NCBI GenBank assembly: GCA_965223305.1
Contig: CBDCWT010000066.1
Span: 62,001 to 126,000 of the forward strand
Direction of reading: 5' to 3'
Length of the DNA: 64,000 nt
Source: CBDCWT01 sp965223305
GTDB taxonomy: Bacteria > Planctomycetota > Planctomycetia > Pirellulales > Pirellulaceae
A program made the position numbers and the translations under genes. Shown piece by piece: positions 37,810 to 46,835 of this stretch; position 1 is the stretch's first letter; every line of letters starts with the position of its first letter. The notes under the pieces are model-generated. The model ran no database searches. It was not told where the DNA came from and was given only the letters and a program-made list of their open reading frames with translations.

Positions 37810-38400
37810 GGATCGTCTGGCAACTATGGGCCTGAACCGGGACTCGCTCGGAGTCCCTCCGGGGCACGAAGGTCTTGTGATCTTCGATGATTTTTCTGGG
37901 TGAACCGCAGGCCGGTTCAAGGCCCTCCCGCACTGGATTTCCGGAATCGACGGAGTCGTTGAATCAACCTCGAGACGACTCCAGCAAACGCTAGATCGAT
38001 GTATCAGTTCCGAATGAGCAAGATGACGCTGAGCCCGGCTCGGGCCGTCATCTCTTCCTAGTTAGCTCCGAGCCTGTCCGGCTCCCCCCTGTATTCAGTT
38101 TCGCGACCCTGTCTTGCACTCAGTGTGGATTCCGACGCGCAAACGATTCCACCGGTTGTGCGAAGAGCATTTTGCTAACTCGCGCTCACGTGCTCGAACT
38201 GCGACGGTTCGTGCGCCGAAACCGGCCGCTCTGCAAGCCCAGAACACGCGTTTCACGTCGCTCCTGCTATTTCCGGGTTGGGGCGTTCTCCGTTTGTCGG
38301 AGCACGTGAGGCTTTGTCCGTTTCGGTTCAAATCTCGGTGCCACTTTCAAGCAATGCGACGGAATCACAATCGTCGATGTACCGCGAGGCGTTTAGCGCA
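37810..38400. other. Intergenic stretch with one hairpin, no gene seen
   Basis: GGGACTC (37839-37845) and GAGTCCC (37851-37857) form a perfect 7-bp stem with a 5-nt loop 30 bp after the hydrolase stop, possibly a terminator although no T-run follows. The rest has only short shadow ORFs. Confidence 0.4.
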
Positions 38401-38673
38401 CTAGTCAAGCCTCTGCGAACCAGTGTTGGATTCTCGGAACTCGCCCGGTGTTTGGCCTGTTGATTGACGAAAGACGGCTGATAAGTACTGCACGGTGCCA
38501 AAACGAGTCTGCAGTGCGCTTTCGCTTAGCGTGCAATCGGTTGCCAAGAGCAATTCCTTTGTTCTAAATGGACACGTTCGATTTCGTCGTGAACGGTGCG
38601 ACCGAGTACTTGTTTGAACCGGTTGTCCAGCGTCGATCTGGAGACATCAACTTCTCCGGTTACATCCGCTAAT
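38401..38673 (-). pseudogene. AraC-family regulator C-terminal remnant, frameshifted
   Basis: On the minus strand, the first frame reads VTGEVDVSRSTLDNRFKQVL, GRTVHDEIERVHLEQ; a second frame continues ELLLATDCTLSESALQTRFG, TVQYLSAVFRQSTGQTPGEF and a stop at 38401-38403. Together these are the two HTH motifs of the XylR-like AraC regulators common in planctomycetes. A frameshift lies near 38565 and the N-terminal sensor domain is absent. It is divergent from the sulfatase gene, a typical planctomycete pair. Confidence 0.75.
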
Positions 38674-39096
38674 TGCAATTATGTCGAGACGCGGGACAAT
38701 TGTTGGCAGACAATTGTGATGGTATGGCGACGTGGGACAGCTTTTGCAGTTGATCCGCATCTCTTCAAGCCGGGTTGATGCGATTCGCTCAGAAATAGAA
38801 TGACTGAGCGCTGGAGTTAGCGAGATGCGGATAACCAACTTTCTTGTTCTTATGGTTTTGCTTAGCGCTCCCGTCGTCGCAGAAGATAGGCCGAATATCG
38901 TTTTCATTCTTGCTGACGATATGGGGTGGTCCGATCTCGGATGCTACGGAGCCGATTTGAACGAGACTCCCAATATCGACAGTCTTGCCGCGAGTGGAGT
39001 CAAGTTCACGGACGCTTATGCGATGCCGGTTTGCTCGGGGTGTAACCGCGGTTCCGCTTGGCCGATCTGATTGGTTGCGAAATCTGGGTAAACAAA

Positions 39097-39158
39097 AAGC
39101 GGCCAACCTGCCATGATTCGGGTGTTTTATCCGTTTCATCAAGGCAAGGAGGCCGCTT
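39097..39158 (+). promoter_or_regulatory. Inverted repeat overlapping the transposase ribosome binding site
   Basis: AAGCGGCC (39097-39104) pairs with GGCCGCTT (39151-39158); the second arm overlaps the last bases of the Shine-Dalgarno AAGGAGG (39146-39152). The ATG is at 39162. A transcript entering from outside the IS would contain both arms and could hide the ribosome site, whereas one starting between the arms would not. The same layout is present in copies 1 and 3. The regulatory role is inference. Confidence 0.5.
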
Positions 39159-39161
39159 CCC

Positions 39162-40727
39162 ATGAAGGTCGCTGATTTAAATGCTTCGGGCAACCCCAAC
39201 TCGGAGAATGTGACAGCAATCGAAGACGCGCTCGAGATGATCGACTCGGTTACTGAGCAGCTGAAGCAGGCCGTTCAGGACGCAGCTCAGAGCGGCAGTT
39301 CGTTCGATTCGGTGGAACGAAGCATTCGTGATACGGTGTTTCAATTGGGTCATCAGACAATCGAATTGTTCATACGCCTGCAAGGAGAAGGCGATTTGGG
39401 TCCTGAGATCGCTAGCAACGACGGTAAGCCCCTCTACCGGAGTGAGGAGGCTCATCAGACAACGGTTCGATCCATCTTCGGAACTCATCGGTTCGAGCAG
39501 TTTACCTACGCACCAGGTGCCAAGAAGGCGATCCAGCTGCGGCCGATTAGCGCTCGCATGTCGCTGCCACCGCGGCAGTGGTCCTATTTGCTGCAAGAGT
39601 TCTCGCAAATGTTGGCGGTTGACTCGTCGTACGAACAAGCGATGACCAATTTGGGGGCGATCCTCGGTGGTACGTTTTCGGTCGATACGGCCGAAAAAAT
39701 CAATGCCGAACTTGGGCGGGTCGCAGGTGAGTTTTTCGACGACTTGCCGCAACCAGAACCTGGCAGCGAGGCAAAGTTGCTTGTAGCCACTGCGGACTGT
39801 AAGGGCGTACCCCTGGTGAAAAACGATTCGTCCAAGGTCGCTGCATTCGAGACGGCAAAGAAGAATCCTGGTAACCGACGGATGGCCACAGTGGCCAGTG
39901 TCTACACGGTTGATCCTCACGTCCGCTCAGCTGAAGAGGTCGTCGCAGCGTTATTTCGCGACGAACCCGATGAAGAGACAACGCAAGTCAAACGCCCTCG
40001 ACCTCAGAACAAGAACACAACCGCTCACTTTCCCACGCTGGAAAGTGATGGCGTGGGCGGTGAACTTCCCATCAGCGGAATTCACGTAGCCATAGCCTGG
40101 ATCATCGGTCAGGTGACTGCACGCCGACGCAGTGGACAAGTCTTGATCACGCTCATGGATGGCCAGGACAGCCTTTGGGAGACGATGAAGCTGCATCTGT
40201 CGTTCGGTGCGCGGACAGTTCCGATCTTGGATATCCTTCATGCCTTATCCTATGTCTGGGAAGCAGCCGGTCTGTTCAAAAAGGACGATGCTGGCCGCAA
40301 AGCGTTCACTCGCACACGTTTGTTGCGAATCTTGCGAGGTGAAGTACGGTCTGTCATTACGGGCCTGCGCCGCCTCGGAACCACGGCGGGGCTGACTGGG
40401 AGGGCCGCAAAAGACCTGGCTCGAATCTGCGGCTATCTGGAAAAAAACGCCGACCGAATGCGCTATGACGAGTACCTGCGTCGAGGTTATCCGATTGCGA
40501 CCGGTGTCATTGAAGGCGCGTGCCGTCACTTGGTGAAAGATCGCATGGAACGCAGCGGGATGCGCTGGACGCTTGAAGGTGCTCGTAGCATGCTCAACCT
40601 GCGAGCTGCATTTCAAAGCGACCACTGGCGAACGTTTCTGGATCACCGGATGGCCGTCGAAGGGGCATCGACACACGCCAACCAAGACCTGCTTGACAAC
40701 TATCCAGCGATGACGCTCGCATGTTGA
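39162..40727 (+). CDS. ISKra4-family transposase (copy 2)
   Basis: 521 residues, identical in translation to copies 1 and 3. Intact from ATG to TGA, ending 23 bp before the right inverted repeat edge. Confidence 0.92.
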   Translation: MKVADLNASGNPNSENVTAIEDALEMIDSVTEQLKQAVQDAAQSGSSFDSVERSIRDTVFQLGHQTIELFIRLQGEGDLGPEIASNDGKPLYRSEEAHQTTVRSIFGTHRFEQFTYAPGAKKAIQLRPISARMSLPPRQWSYLLQEFSQMLAVDSSYEQAMTNLGAILGGTFSVDTAEKINAELGRVAGEFFDDLPQPEPGSEAKLLVATADCKGVPLVKNDSSKVAAFETAKKNPGNRRMATVASVYTVDPHVRSAEEVVAALFRDEPDEETTQVKRPRPQNKNTTAHFPTLESDGVGGELPISGIHVAIAWIIGQVTARRRSGQVLITLMDGQDSLWETMKLHLSFGARTVPILDILHALSYVWEAAGLFKKDDAGRKAFTRTRLLRILRGEVRSVITGLRRLGTTAGLTGRAAKDLARICGYLEKNADRMRYDEYLRRGYPIATGVIEGACRHLVKDRMERSGMRWTLEGARSMLNLRAAFQSDHWRTFLDHRMAVEGASTHANQDLLDNYPAMTLAC

Positions 40728-40945
40728 CCGTCGGATCGACGGTTACACCCGTTTGCTCGCCGACGCGGGCAGCGTTGTTGACAGGCCGGCATGCAGCGCG
40801 AGTCCGGATGACGATCTGGTCGGAGAACGCGCTTCAGGGGGGACCGCAGAATCGAAAGCTCTTGCAAGCCGATTCGCTTCACAGTTTGCCGCACTCGGAA
40901 ACGACGTTGGCGAAGCATCTGCAGGACGCGGGCTATTTGACGGCG

Positions 40946-41065
40946 CTGCTTGTTCTTCTTCGGCTTGTCTCTATCAATCGCGATGTACAGCGTAATACTG
41001 ATGGCCAACAGAATGATGGCTCCCGTGAGGTAAAAGAGGATTAAATTGTCTGGCTGAAACGTCAT
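40946..41065 (-). CDS. Small membrane protein, 3' end lost at the sulfatase junction
   Basis: About 40 credible residues begin MTFQPDNLILFYLTGAIILL with one hydrophobic helix, then a basic tail DRDKPKKNKQ. The frame then runs antisense into the sulfatase remnant, so the natural stop is lost or lay near the junction. The ATG overlaps the stop of the preceding membrane gene (ATGA), so both are in one operon below the DUF2726 gene. Confidence 0.45.
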
Positions 41066-41253
41066 TGTTTGGCGTAGTTATAGGCAACGAGGGCAGTCGT
41101 TGAGAAACCCACCAACAACCCTATACCTAACAATGCTAGTAGGGGTTGGAAGGTGTCAAGAGCATACGGCAAGACAACGGAAGCAAGGCTGACCTCGGCG
41201 AAGTTGGCGGACAGATGGGCCAACATTTCGATGTGGTGCTTGGTGAGCTCCAT
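41062..41253 (-). CDS. Small two-helix membrane protein
   Basis: 63 residues: MELTKHHIEMLAHLSANFAE then two hydrophobic stretches (VSLASVVLPYALDTF and LLALLGIGLLVGFSTTALVAY). The start at 41253 sits 22 bp after the DUF2726 stop; starts at 41262-41295 are possible. Tiny paired membrane proteins of this kind are found in accessory operons; the function is not known. Possible membrane effector of the neighbouring ATPase cluster (speculative). Confidence 0.6.
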   Translation of the reverse strand: MELTKHHIEMLAHLSANFAEVSLASVVLPYALDTFQPLLALLGIGLLVGFSTTALVAYNYAKQ

Positions 41254-41275
41254 TGCCCGCATCATGCCACAGCGA

Positions 41276-41740
41276 TTAGCGAAGTGCACGCTCAATATGA
41301 CCGCGCAGCTTGGCTGGGTCGTAGGTCTTGAAGATCGGCACCATAATGAGCAGGATGCCGGCGCTGCGTAGTACGTTGGCTACAAAGGCGTCTCGGTCCT
41401 GCCGTTGAGCCTGGTCATGAGTGGCGTCATTCAACTCGATAGCTGCCACAATGCGGCTGCTCTTGGGATACATCAAGACGAAGTCGAGGTGCTTGCTTTG
41501 GATCTTGCGGAACGCCGTGCTGCTGGGTGGGCCCGGGCAGGTAATTACGTCGGCTAGCCGAACCTTAGGAGCAACGTGAAATCGGCTGCCCACAGCGGGT
41601 AGCAGGCCAGTGGTATAGAAGCGGCGTTCGCCGGGAGTTAGGAGTGTTTTGCGCGAACTATACGGCAGAAGCAGCGGATAGAGGTTGTTTTGAGTCTCGT
41701 TAGTTGCCACCACCCTTCGTGGTTTCGTAGCGGTTTTCAT
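41276..41740 (-). CDS. DUF2726 protein, nuclease-like fold
   Basis: The 154-residue protein has the DUF2726 pattern: LTPGERRFYTTGLLPAV, then KVRLADVI, HLDFVLMYP and the acidic motif VAAIELNDATHDQAQRQDRD. DUF2726 is predicted to resemble restriction-endonuclease-type nucleases; the D and E-x-N positions are present although the usual E-x-D is E-x-N. Start ATG 41740 avoids a long, compositionally odd extension. It is downstream of the AAA ATPase and its partner on the same strand. Confidence 0.7.
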   Translation of the reverse strand: MKTATKPRRVVATNETQNNLYPLLLPYSSRKTLLTPGERRFYTTGLLPAVGSRFHVAPKVRLADVITCPGPPSSTAFRKIQSKHLDFVLMYPKSSRIVAAIELNDATHDQAQRQDRDAFVANVLRSAGILLIMVPIFKTYDPAKLRGHIERALR

Positions 41741-41899
41741 GTTGCAGCCAGAGCGTGCCCTAAAGGGCGGTACCTTGTCAAACACGCTCGGAGCATGGGA
41801 GACTGGGGTCGCAACTCTGAACGGCGCCACCCCCCGAGGTACACTGATCGGAGCCAATGGAGGGTCCGTGAAGATCAAGGATCGTCGCGACTTCACTTG

Positions 41900-42376
41900 C
41901 TAGCCCGATGCTCGATTCGGGATTCTAAAATGTCCTCCTTTGTGTTGTAGGCCCTCCAACGCCATCTTCTTTCGTTGCGGCGCTGTCAACGTTAACGAAG
42001 TCTTACCTGAAGATAACCAAACGAATTCGCGGTGCATCGCGTTAAGTTTCCGTGCGCTACTACTCAGCCACTGTTTCAGCCACTGCAACTTCCCGATCAC
42101 GACTTTTACTTCTCCGTCTGTTGCCGGATGAATCTCGATCCAATAGATCATCTCCCGACCGTTCAAGTTGGAGGGTCTGTGTCCAACTCCGTAATCCCAG
42201 CGCGGATCATTTGGCTGATCTGCTTGCAACACCGAGTCCAGATCCACACTGCCGGACAAACGTTGTGTGTCCTGAGCGTCAACGTGCGTGCGATCTTGAC
42301 TACGCAGTGCTCTTAGACCTCTGCAATATGCCTCTCCGAGACCGGTCGTCTGTTCGACTGCATCTTTGAATGTCAT
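41900..42376 (-). CDS. Unknown 158-residue protein coupled to the AAA ATPase
   Basis: The ATG overlaps the ATPase stop by 4 bp (42373-42376), so the two are translationally coupled. It contains EMIYWIEIHPATDGEVKVVIGK and a Trp-rich KLQWLKQWL, with no motif I recognise. ATPase plus tightly coupled small partner is a common layout for defence modules. A probable partner or effector (inferred). Confidence 0.6.
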   Translation of the reverse strand: MTFKDAVEQTTGLGEAYCRGLRALRSQDRTHVDAQDTQRLSGSVDLDSVLQADQPNDPRWDYGVGHRPSNLNGREMIYWIEIHPATDGEVKVVIGKLQWLKQWLSSSARKLNAMHREFVWLSSGKTSLTLTAPQRKKMALEGLQHKGGHFRIPNRASG

Positions 42377-43533
42377 TGGCGCCGCTTCCTCGGTGGATTG
42401 GCAATCGCGCGGGCAACGGCCTCATTCGCCCGGCCACTGAATTCGCCTAGGCCACCCCAACCATTGGAACCATTCTCCTCGGCGTCAGGGTCCAATTCGG
42501 AAATGTCACGGGTTTTACCGGACTTACGATCGAAGTAGTGCACCGTAACCTGCTTCTTCATAACTGTGGCCGCGAGTTCCCTCATCGGCCCCGTTTTGGG
42601 TGCTTCAAAAACCGACAGAAGCGACGATGCATCAGCTTTGTTCGATGTCAGATGTTGCAGCGCCCATACCGCCTCCAGGACTTGTGGAGAATGCGTCGAC
42701 AGGCAAACCTGGTAACCACGCCTCATCAACTCGAATACCATCATCAACAACGTGCTTATCGCCCGTGGGTGCAACCCCATCTCCAGCTCTTCAAGAACGA
42801 CCCAGCGTATTGTGTCTCGCCGTGAAACCTTCGAAGGTGGCATGAGCCAGTAAAGCCCCAAAAGCAACGGGACAAACTCCCGTTGTCCGGCCGACCAGAC
42901 CATAAAAGGAAGGGGGTCGCCGGTAGTTTCCAGTACCAGCCGTTTCTGGACACGTGACTTATCGACTTGCAGCCGAAAGTCAGCAAATACCGTACGGCTC
43001 AGCATGTCCCGAAAACCACTCTTGAGCCTATTCGGCTGAGGGAAGAGTCTCTCTTTCGCACTAAACTCCTGCTCCAACAGTGTTCGCAGTCTCTCACTGA
43101 ATTCGCGTACCGCAAAAGGGTCCCCAGCTGAGTAATCAGTAAATGGCCTCGGCCAGCCGTCACGAAGCGTCAATACGCGCTGAGCAGGGATGAAGAACAG
43201 GGATTCATCGGTATTGCGTCGTCTCCGCTTTATGATGCCTTGGACGTCGACGGGCTTATTTCCCCATTCGACGGCGCTCTGACCATTTCGCCAGATCGAC
43301 CGCATCCCTTCACCGAAGTAGATGTCGAAGAACTCTGGAAGCTTGCCTGACCAGTCAAGTCCGTGACGCCCTAATTCCCTTTGCACATGTCCCGCATCAA
43401 CCATCAGTTTCAGAAACTGAAGTGCGATGCTCTTGCCAGTGGCCTGTGGTCCGACCAAAACGGTAAGGTCGCCAAACGTCACATCGGCCTCAACGATCTG
43501 GCCGACATTCCTAAGTATCAAACGACTGGCCAT
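42373..43533 (-). CDS. AAA ATPase of the AAA_21/OLD-like type
   Basis: The 386-residue ATPase has Walker A VGPQATGKS, ABC-type signature-like WSAGQREFVPLLLGLYW, Walker B VVLEELEMGLHP and a switch His STHSP. The pattern is that of SMC/ABC-like AAA_21 proteins. No TOPRIM nuclease is fused, unlike OLD or GajA. Start chosen at 43533 (MASRLILRNVG) instead of 43554. The next gene is coupled to it. Members of this family recur in phage-defence operons; that role is inferred from context. Confidence 0.85.
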   Translation of the reverse strand: MASRLILRNVGQIVEADVTFGDLTVLVGPQATGKSIALQFLKLMVDAGHVQRELGRHGLDWSGKLPEFFDIYFGEGMRSIWRNGQSAVEWGNKPVDVQGIIKRRRRNTDESLFFIPAQRVLTLRDGWPRPFTDYSAGDPFAVREFSERLRTLLEQEFSAKERLFPQPNRLKSGFRDMLSRTVFADFRLQVDKSRVQKRLVLETTGDPLPFMVWSAGQREFVPLLLGLYWLMPPSKVSRRDTIRWVVLEELEMGLHPRAISTLLMMVFELMRRGYQVCLSTHSPQVLEAVWALQHLTSNKADASSLLSVFEAPKTGPMRELAATVMKKQVTVHYFDRKSGKTRDISELDPDAEENGSNGWGGLGEFSGRANEAVARAIANPPRKRRQ

Positions 43534-44083
43534 GACAAGCTCCACGGGTTGCATCGTCTTCTTGTTCTCGACATCACGATTTCCTTTCAGCTAGTCCTGG
43601 TACGTCAACTTCCGCTATGTAGCGCCCAAACGTCGCCCAACCAACTGATTGCCCCCGATCTTCTCGATGTTCCAGGTATACTTCGCTGTCGCAGTCTCGC
43701 GCCTACAAGAGTGATCCTACACGGTATCGTCGAGCCTTTGCAGAGCAATCCTACGGACTCAGGGTCACTCCGGCCCCAACGTACGGCGGACTAGGAGCGT
43801 GTGCGCCGCACGATTCGACCATTTTCGGTGTCTGCCCCGAAGCGCCAAATCAGCTGATCGGCCGAAGGCAAAGCCTGGACACGGAAATCGTCGCCCCGCA
43901 AGGACTGACGCGCTCGCCAGCGTCATCGCATTCGGCGAATGGCAAAACGACTCCTCCACCAATTCACCGGGTGCGAACGGTTGACGAATTTACCTTTTCG
44001 GGTCATTGAAAACAGAGAGTCGAGTGCGAAGAATTCGGACGCAGCGGGACACTACCGACACAGGGATGACGAAGGCAGGACGG
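43534..44083. other. Divergent intergenic region between ATPase and AbiEii genes
   Basis: About 550 bp. I looked for an AbiEi-type antitoxin (winged HTH) and saw none in either strand. Probably contains both promoters. Confidence 0.4.
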
Positions 44084-45460
44084 ATGATCGATCGCACTGA
44101 AATCGACGCCAAGGCCGAAGAACTCGGCGTACATACATCCAGTGTCCAGCGAGATTATGTCTTCGGGTGGTTGCTCAAAGGCATCTACTCGCAAGGCGAG
44201 CTTGGAAATCGCGTGGTTCTCAAGGGAGGCAACTGCCTTAGGAAAGCGTATTTTCCGTTCGGAAGATATTCTCCCGATCTGGATTTTTCAAGTGACGCGG
44301 GTCTGCCGCATGGGTTCGTCACAGATGAACTCAACGCTGCATGTGAATTTGCATCCCGGCAGTGCGGGGTTGTCTTTGATACGTCCAGAACTCAAACACG
44401 TGACAAGACTAACGCCGATCCCAAACTTCAAGTAATCGAATCGCGCGTCTATTTTACAGACTTCTACGGGCAAGAGAACTGGATGACCATCAGCATCCGC
44501 CTCGACATCACACAGTTTGACCGCCTATACCTTCCGATTCAAAATCGTCAGCTTATTCACGCGTACTCGGACTATGATCAGTGCCAGACGGAAATCCGCT
44601 GCGTAAAGCTTGAAGAACAACTGGCCTCAAAAATGAAGTGCTTGCTACAACGTCGACATGCAGCCGACCTCTTCGACTTGATTGCTACCACATTCATCGC
44701 ACCCGAGTTCGCGGTCAACCGCCAGGAGGTCCTGACGACTTTTCTGAGAAAGACAATCTTTGGCAATGCGCTTGGCATCGCCAAAGGGCTGTTTCTTGAT
44801 TTGCCAATCGACGTGTTCCGAGGGTTGTGGAGTAAGTACATCGTCTGCCCCACCAGGAGCGTCATCAGTTTCGACGACGCGATGGCGTCATATCAGGCGC
44901 TAATTGAAGACCTTTTCGTCTCTGTCGCAACCAGCCAGCGCCAAAGTACGTTCTTCCCGGCGAAACTACGAAATCCCATCATGGAGGCCGGCCACTCGTT
45001 GACGTTGCTTGACCTGACGTATGACGATATACGTCGGACAGTTGAGCCATACTCCCTAAACTACAAGATACGGAAGGATGGAGTTGGACGGGAGTATCTC
45101 TACGTGTACGACCGTAGCGGTGGGCACTCTGGCCCCGGCATAAAGGCGATGGTCGCGAGCGGTGTTCAGGCGATTGCCAACACTAACGAGAAGTTTGAGC
45201 CTCGCTTCAGCGTCGACCTTCGCAAGGCGGGAGAGATGGATGGCTCGCCCTACTTTGATGCCCAACGGGCGCGCCGTACATCCGCATTCGGCGTCTCGCG
45301 AACAAGCTGTCGCCGTGCAAGCTCAAGATCACACAACTATGTCATCGAATGCAATGTTTGCGGCAAGAGATTCTATCGAACGAAATACTCGACGAGGCTT
45401 AACCAGCACAAGGACAAGTATGGCAACCGCTGCCTCGGGAAGTTTGGCCATCAGGTGTGA
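44084..45460 (+). CDS. AbiEii-type nucleotidyltransferase with WYL-like and zinc-finger tail
   Basis: 458 residues. The N-terminal domain is the AbiEii/AbiGii nucleotidyltransferase: VVLKGGNCLRKAYFPFGRYS with PDLDFSSDAG, and KLEEQLASKMKCLLQRRHAADLFDL (the conserved K/R helix). The middle has a WYL-like segment (RRTVEPYSLNYKIRKDGVGRE...VDLRKAGEMD). The tail carries a zinc-finger CNVCGKRFYR...H...C. AbiEii acts as a toxin with an AbiEi antitoxin in type IV systems; no AbiEi is visible. ATG at 44066 or TTG at 44006 are alternatives. The extra domains suggest nucleic-acid or ligand sensing. Confidence 0.8.
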   Translation: MIDRTEIDAKAEELGVHTSSVQRDYVFGWLLKGIYSQGELGNRVVLKGGNCLRKAYFPFGRYSPDLDFSSDAGLPHGFVTDELNAACEFASRQCGVVFDTSRTQTRDKTNADPKLQVIESRVYFTDFYGQENWMTISIRLDITQFDRLYLPIQNRQLIHAYSDYDQCQTEIRCVKLEEQLASKMKCLLQRRHAADLFDLIATTFIAPEFAVNRQEVLTTFLRKTIFGNALGIAKGLFLDLPIDVFRGLWSKYIVCPTRSVISFDDAMASYQALIEDLFVSVATSQRQSTFFPAKLRNPIMEAGHSLTLLDLTYDDIRRTVEPYSLNYKIRKDGVGREYLYVYDRSGGHSGPGIKAMVASGVQAIANTNEKFEPRFSVDLRKAGEMDGSPYFDAQRARRTSAFGVSRTSCRRASSRSHNYVIECNVCGKRFYRTKYSTRLNQHKDKYGNRCLGKFGHQV

Positions 45461-45821
45461 GAGTATGATCTTCAATGCCTGACTACGCGAGAGTGCCACA
45501 ACGCAGTGCGGCTCAACGGCTGGCTTGATTGGCGAGCCATCCGTCTCCACCTCGGTGGATTCCGAGGTGGTAACAACGAAAAAATCACCGTCTTGGTTGG
45601 CGGTGTCGGCCTTGATCTGTTGCTTTATAAAAGGCCTTTCAGAAGCACGGAAACGTCGTTCCGAACTTGTGTGCCGCTGCGAGCGACGACCAAACAGAGA
45701 TGGTAAATGTTCTCTGCTCGACGAAAGCCCGTGCGCAGTTACGAAAGAACAAACATCAGTTACCAAACCACGCAGTACCGGTCTACCCGAGGGTGACGGA
45801 TGCCGGTGTCGCAACGACCGC
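45461..45821. other. Intergenic stretch, no gene seen
   Basis: Convergent region between the AbiEii-type gene and the replication-relaxation gene. Overlapping ORFs in three frames lack domains. Confidence 0.4.
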
Positions 45822-46835
45822 TCACCCTGCCACAGCTGGCGTGCGCTTGTCAACTTTTCGTGGAAGCAGCACTGCGGGCTTCGTTTGACGAAGCTGCGCT
45901 TCCATGTCGTCGTACTTCACCCGCTCCGAGGCTCCATTGGGATCACGAAGCAAATCTACCGGATACCAAATGGCGTAGGTTTCCTCGTGCAGCGCCTTCG
46001 TGACGCTTTCCAGCGTCGCTAATACGACCTGGGGACGTGGGTTCACTCGACGAATGTGAGTGGCGTAGCGGGCCAGAGCCCGCAGATCATTACCGCGGCG
46101 GTTCTGAACCACAAAGCACAAGCGGTACGTCGGAATGGGGCGGTTGAGATTGGAGTGTTCTCGGAACAAGGTTGCCAACTCCCCTCTCCCGCCTTGCTCG
46201 TACCACCGCTGGTGATTCTCGACCTTAGCACGAACGGTCCGCATGTCGTGCGTGCCCATCTCGATCTCAAAATAGAACTGGAAAGGAAAGGTCAACGGGC
46301 CTCGGCGCCCCAGCAGCAACGTTTGGAAATCATCAACCACCCGCTTTCGCTTTCTCTCGCCGTTCTCCTGGGTGGTCACCAGCATTGGGCGCTGAAACAA
46401 GCGTCGGTCCAACTGCTCGATGGTCAACACCGGCTGTCTGGCAACCCAGGCCGTGACCAACGCCATCACGTCTGTGACCGCTAGTTCATGCCGTAGCTGC
46501 CAGGGCTGTATCGTCTCGTGCCGGTGCGACGCAACCGGAAAGCGGTTTTTGCGCGTCTTTAGATAGGATTGACCACGACTAGGAAGGTAATAAATCAAAT
46601 GCTCGTGTCGCATGACGCGCGGCTTGGTATCGACCAGGCCCAAACGCTTGAGTTCGGCCAAGTAACGAGCAGCAGTCTTAATGGTGGGATCGATCCAACG
46701 CAGTTGCTGAGCCGTTACATAGCCGTACTGGTACACGAGCCGCAGCACCTTCAGGTAAGGCTGAGGCTGATAGTCGAAATGGTCATGGAGGCCGGCAAGC
46801 GCCGTTGAGCGGTTCGCCGTTAAGGAGTCGTTCAT
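45822..46835 (-). CDS. Replication-relaxation family protein
   Basis: 337 residues. N-terminal winged HTH: LRLVYQYGYVTAQQLRWIDP, TAARYLAELKRLGLVD; then the conserved RHELAVTDVMALV and the FEIEMGTHDMRTVRAKVENH region with a WYEQGG motif. This family is found on plasmids and integrative elements and is related to replication or mobilisation control. Supports an origin of the 41-53 kb region from a mobile element. Confidence 0.75.
   Translation of the reverse strand: MNDSLTANRSTALAGLHDHFDYQPQPYLKVLRLVYQYGYVTAQQLRWIDPTIKTAARYLAELKRLGLVDTKPRVMRHEHLIYYLPSRGQSYLKTRKNRFPVASHRHETIQPWQLRHELAVTDVMALVTAWVARQPVLTIEQLDRRLFQRPMLVTTQENGERKRKRVVDDFQTLLLGRRGPLTFPFQFYFEIEMGTHDMRTVRAKVENHQRWYEQGGRGELATLFREHSNLNRPIPTYRLCFVVQNRRGNDLRALARYATHIRRVNPRPQVVLATLESVTKALHEETYAIWYPVDLLRDPNGASERVKYDDMEAQLRQTKPAVLLPRKVDKRTPAVAG

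Larger units (their letters stand above)
39038..40750 (+). mobile_element. ISKra4-family insertion sequence, copy 2 (1713 bp)
   Basis: Starts GGGTGTAACCG and ends CGGTTACACCC. The 9-bp duplication GTTTGCTCG is at 39029-39037 and 40751-40759; it encodes Val-Cys-Ser of the sulfatase active site. Transposase gene intact and translationally identical to copies 1 and 3. Confidence 0.94.
38825..40945 (+). pseudogene. Sulfatase split by IS copy 2 at the catalytic cysteine and 3' truncated
   Basis: The first part (38825-39037) encodes a signal peptide, then PNIVFILADDMGWSDLGCYG (metal-binding Asp pair), ending AYAMPVCS. After the IS the reading frame continues from the target duplication (40751-40759) as VCSPTRAALLTGRHAAR, the formylglycine motif C-x-P-x-R. 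Homology ends after HLQDAGYLTA at 40945, where unrelated sequence begins. So the gene carries two lesions: an IS in the catalytic Cys codon region and loss of about three quarters of the 3' end. Confidence 0.88.

Noticed and set aside
43534..44083. AbiEi-type antitoxin gene
   Set aside because: No winged-HTH ORF of suitable length was found on either strand.
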